From Cryptomeria japonica (lineage: Eukaryota > Streptophyta > Pinopsida > Cupressales > Cupressaceae), in the NCBI RefSeq assembly GCF_030272615.1, contig NC_081413.1, positions 559,897,945-559,961,944 on the forward strand: a stretch of 64,000 nucleotides of DNA. The letters are read 5' to 3'. Of this stretch, positions 60,310-64,000 are shown piece by piece (within the stretch, counting starts at the first letter, position 1; each line of letters begins with the position of its first letter). Under the pieces are notes generated by a model. That model had not been told where the DNA came from. It did not search any database and worked only from the letters and a program-made list of their open reading frames with translations. The translations under genes were made by a program, and so were the position numbers.

Positions 60310-62143
60310 ATGGATTCTAAGAAGATGACCATTCGAAAAATTGAGGATATTCATCTAGATGAATACAATCACGACAAAATTAGGAAATTGGGAAATTCCT
60401 TGTCAAATGAAAGTACGTAGGAAATCATAAATTTAGAGCATAAAGGTTTAGACTTTTGGAACAAATTTTTTTGGTTTGAAAATGAAGACATAATAAAGTT
60501 TCTCTTGAGTTGCATTGAGGATGATCATATGATTTTGGATAAACCCTATCAGATTTCAAAAGAAACTATTTTTTTTGTTTCTGGTTTGTGTGATAATGGA
60601 CCCCTTTTGGTGAAGAAATCAATCAAGAATAGAGAAGTTGAAACCTTAATTGGCATCCCAAGTGATCAATGGGCACTAATAATTGACACTATTTTTGACC
60701 CTGTGGTGATGTATGTTGCTTATGGAGTTTCTTATAATATCTACTTCAGAAATAGAGAAGGTTCTACTTCAGCTATTGTTGTATACATTGCACATTAGAT
60801 GGTAAGAGAAGATAAGAACTTTGATTTATGTGAATTTTTGAGAACACAGATGGCATAAAATATCAAAATGACAAAAGATTAGGCTTATCCCTTCTGGTTT
60901 GGTTCCTTGATTATATGTTTGATGCTTTCCTTCACAAAGTCATTACCCTTGAAAGAAAATATTGCATAGAAATTGAATATTTCTATTAGGAAACAAATTT
61001 TCAAATATTTAGCTTGCTTGGAAAACAACAATATATTATGTGAAGAATATTTCATAGATTTTTAGAAGAAGTTTCTCTTTTGTCTGAATCTTAGTTCCGT
61101 CAATACTTCCGAGGGAAGCTCCTCCAAAAGTAAATGTTCAAAAAGGAAAAGTGTGGTGCCTCCTCCAGAATCAATGAAGAAGACAAAGAGAAAAGTTGAA
61201 CATGAGATTATTTCTTTAGTTGATACGAAATCATCTGTTGTGATTAAGGATAAGCATGTTGTTGTTGAAGGGAAAGATGAGAATGATGATCCGTGCAGTG
61301 TTGATAACATTTCAAGTCTGCTAAAGAAAGATGTTGGATTGAAAAAGGTTGGTGAATTGTGGCTTGAGCAACCCTCTTATGATCAAAGATCAAATTGAAT
61401 AAATTTTGGTTGAATATTTGGTTCGAAACAGTATTTCTCTGGACAGTATTGCAGACATCCTGTTGGATGTTCTATGTAAAGTGCTTAACAATAGGATGAA
61501 TCAACCTCTTAAGGCACCAGTTGTTAAAGAAGATATTTAGGATGACATGGAAAAGAAATGTTTATATGTTCAGAACAGGTTATCTGAAGACATAAGTAAT
61601 ATGAGAGTCTGTGTGGCAGAAGCAAACAAAGTATACAAATGTTGCCTTTAATGGCTTGCAAATGTTGAGAAATTTAAAGCAAAAATTGATTCTATTGAAT
61701 CTGAGTTGTGTTCCTTGGGTAAGACATTTGATATTTTTAGTGATCTTGATGGTGCACATAGAAGAAAGATAAATTCCTTGCAAATAGATCTTATATTTTA
61801 TCAAAGACAGAAAGAAGATGTGGTAAGTGTTTTCTTAAAAGTAAAAGAATTTGTCGAAGCTCAGTTAGAACATCTTTTCGGTATTCTCATTGAAGTTGAG
61901 AAGTGTGAGTGAAACATCTTTGTTCCAGGTATGTTATTAGAAGCAATCGATATAATTGTGCGGAATGATAGTTTGAGTCCAAGTATCCATTTGGCGGTGA
62001 ATTTTTGGAAGACTTCCCTTCCTAAGTTGAAGGAAAAATATAAGAGAATATTTCATAAGCGTGAGGTACTTTTTGCAGAACAACTATTTTTTTGTCCACC
62101 TTTGTCCTTGATGTCAAAGGGGGGGAATTTTGGAAAATTTTGA
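60310..62143 (+). pseudogene. D second ORF, homologous to second ORF of C
   Basis: Starts at ATG 60310 (MDSKKMTIRKIEDIHLDEYN). It aligns with C in KPYQISKETIFFVSGLCDNG (C: DITPEAIHVVASFRNIG), in MVREDKNFDLCEFLRTQM (C: MIKEDASFDLCTCMQRQL) and in FWFGSLIICLMLSF (C: FKFGQLLAGLFFYF). A basic segment (61130-61200) and helical parts follow, ending LKEKYKRIFHKREVLF (C: FKSIFHKFHSLLS). Many stops, mostly TAG, and at least one frameshift (61400-61700). The Glu/Lys array of C is absent. Function unknown. Confidence 0.78.
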
Positions 62144-62263
62144 AGAATTTTTGGAGAATCTTGAGAATCTTGAAGATATAAGGAATCTCTATCTAAGGGG
62201 GAGTTTTTGAGTTTTTCTAACAAATCTTTTGAATTATTTTACCATCAATGACAAAGGAGACAT
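62115..62263 (+). other. D polypurine tract and upstream look-alikes
   Basis: ACAAAGGAGACAT (62251-62263) abuts the 3' LTR. AAAGGGGGGGAA (62116-62127) and CTAAGGGGGAG (62193-62203) precede it, as in C. The final tract has a weakened G run. Confidence 0.75.
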
Positions 62264-63601
62264 TGTTGGAATTACTTATCTAAGTTCTCTTTGATGTCAA
62301 ATTTGGTGGTCTGGATTGCTCTGGATATGTTGCAGAAAAATGGAAGATAGATATGTATGTTATGTTGCAGAACTATGGAAGATAGGTATGTATGTCGTGT
62401 TGCAGAATAGTTGAAGATAGGTATGCATGACGCATATGGTACAGATTGGTGTGTTTCTGACATGTCTATTTCTCTAGAATTATGTATTAGAAATATGAGA
62501 ATATGTGTATTTGGATGTGAGAGTTTTGGTGTTGGCTATGGAATTTGATTTCATGCTCCGAAAATCATTCTCCGGATGTTGTGCTCCAGTTGTATCTTCG
62601 AGTATGCTGTGATAAATAGATTCTTGTGGTCCAGTTCCCTTTGATTCTTTTGATTTTTGGTGATACTTGTTTGATGGTTTGATAGTCACGTCTTGAATCG
62701 TGTAGGGCTAAATTGGATCGTGATTATAGCACCCCAGTCTTAGCTATGCTCTATCTTGGTTTGGTTTTTCCCCAGATGTTCTACCTTGTGCTTCAGTGAT
62801 TGCGACATTTAGTTAGCATGTTGTTTTGGCACTTCAAGGAAATGTTTATTTTGGGCTTGGCCAACATTGAAGATTGATGTTGATGTTTTATTTCGGTGAT
62901 TGTAGAGTGTATCTTGATCGTTGAAATGTTCTTTTGAAGAAATGTTTTAGAGGCCGACTTGATGTATATTTCTAATTGACACACACACAAACACATATGC
63001 AGGATCTCTTGATTGTAATATATATTGAAGTAGTAAGTGAATAAGAAAGTATGAGAAGGATATATTGTGAAGGAGAAATTAAGCATGAGCGAAGGATAAA
63101 GTGGTAAGCATCAGAGTAAGAGAGTTGATTTAGTGTGAGCAGTTTGGTGCAGTCAGTTAGTGAAGCCTTTTGCAGAGGTTCTTAGCTGGATCTACTGCAA
63201 GCAGTCAGTGTATTGTTAGAGCTTTAACTAGAACTAATTCCATGCATGTGTAGATGCAATTTTCTCAGCTCAATTTTTTTGGCAGTAAGCCTTTCTGACA
63301 ATAAGCTCTCCAGACAGTGAGCCCTTTGATAATGAGCCTATTTTGTAATCTCATATAACTAGTTATATTATCTTGAGGGTTAACCCTCTTCATGGTTTTT
63401 CCCTTCTTGGTTTTTCCACGTATAAAAATCTAGTGTCTCTTGTTCGGCTTTGTTATGTTGTGGATTTCTTTTCTATTTTCTATTTCAAGGATAATTAAGA
63501 CTAAGTTAAGTTTCAAATCATCATAGTATTATTTGTTTCAGTTTTATTATATAGAGGAATACTAATTCACACCCCCTCTTAGTATTCTGGTCTGTTCAAC
63601 A
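62264..63601 (+). repeat. D 3' LTR
   Basis: Starts TGTTGGAATTACTTATC and ends GGTCTGTTCAACA. It matches the split 5' LTR. The next bases AGATT are the right-hand flank in F. Confidence 0.9.
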
Positions 63602-64000
63602 AGATTAACATTTGTTGGTCGCACTCGAGCAATTACCTTGAAACACCCATTCCAATCACAATGTAACATCAAGAAGACCATCTAACATGATGCAACACAC
63701 CAAGACATTCCTTGAACAACACATTGATATAATGCATTTCATTGCAGAGAGCCAATCAAATACATAGCACATTACCACTAATTGTGAACCATAATAACAT
63801 GAAAATTGAACTAAGACATAACACTAACACTATAAACATTTCCTCCAAGCTGCAACACCTAACACACTAATGTGGAGCACTTCTCAGACCAATTATGACA
63901 GATAACTAGGTATTGAGTCAATATTAATCACTAACCATATTAGCTACAACACCAAGGACCTAAAAAGAAATGAGTGCAATGCCCATAAAGCATAAACATT
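63602..64000 (-). repeat. F 5' LTR, part right of the D insertion
   Basis: Continues the F LTR interrupted at 46625. The stretch 63637-64000 is another copy of the sub-repeat at 40857-41281 and 41282-41690 (AAGACCATCTAACATGATGC, CTCCAAGCTGCAACACCTAA). It runs off the window. Confidence 0.75.

Larger units (their letters stand above)
46626..63601 (+). mobile_element. D: pol-less copia-type element, interrupted by B
   Basis: The 5' LTR is split by B (46626-46777 and 57748-58893); the 3' LTR is 62264-63601. Both start T(G/A)TTGGAATTACTTAT and end TTCAACA. Between them (58894-62263) are a primer site, a coiled-coil/four-knuckle Gag and a second ORF homologous to that of C. There is no protease, integrase or RT. 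It is more decayed than C. Confidence 0.88.

Overview
The window is plant nuclear DNA made almost entirely of nested LTR retrotransposons. I see no host gene, tRNA, rRNA or CRISPR array. Long LTRs (1.2-1.6 kb, plus solo-LTR-like units of about 3.8 and 4.5 kb), deep nesting, AT-rich decayed sequence and C-to-T style stop codons suggest a very large, heavily methylated genome. A gymnosperm is my guess; the sequence does not prove it.

Layout, with letters used below. H: minus-strand Ty1/copia element with a nearly complete gag-protease-integrase-RT-RNase H polyprotein (17939-22029) and 5' LTR 22101-23658; its 3' end is at 1-192 and beyond the left edge. L: LTR-like unit 198-17920 (5-bp duplication GATGT) inserted in H. 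A: complete plus-strand element 975-14213 (duplication ATGAT) inserted in L. I: unpaired plus-strand copia-type LTR, about 24204-25380. G: partial minus-strand element with LTR 39045-40444, a primer-binding site matching tRNA-Trp over 39 nt, and leader at 37673-39003 and 25381-26147. K: LTR-like unit 26153-37667 (duplication AGAGG) inserted in G. C: complete plus-strand element 26956-34703 (duplication ATATT) inserted in K. F: minus-strand copia-type element (coding 43028-45494, 5' LTR from 45619). D: plus-strand element 46626-63601 inserted in F's LTR. B: plus-strand element 46783-57747 (duplication ATAGG) inserted in D's 5' LTR. F's LTR resumes at 63602.

Two groups of pol-less elements stand out. 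A and B have TGTAGAC-type LTR starts, a tRNA-Trp primer site, leaders with short degenerate repeats, and a long Gln/Pro/Ser-rich ORF that is homologous between them. A also carries an antisense plant-mobile-domain gene before its 3' LTR. C and D look like copia elements by LTR, PBS and purine tract, but contain only a coiled-coil Gag with four CCHC knuckles and a second long ORF of unknown function shared between them. Neither group encodes a reverse transcriptase here, so both would need enzymes from an autonomous partner. The C/D two-ORF arrangement is my best candidate for an undescribed system.

Almost every coding region is broken. The stops fall where CAG, CAA or CGA codons are expected, which fits C-to-T decay of methylated DNA.
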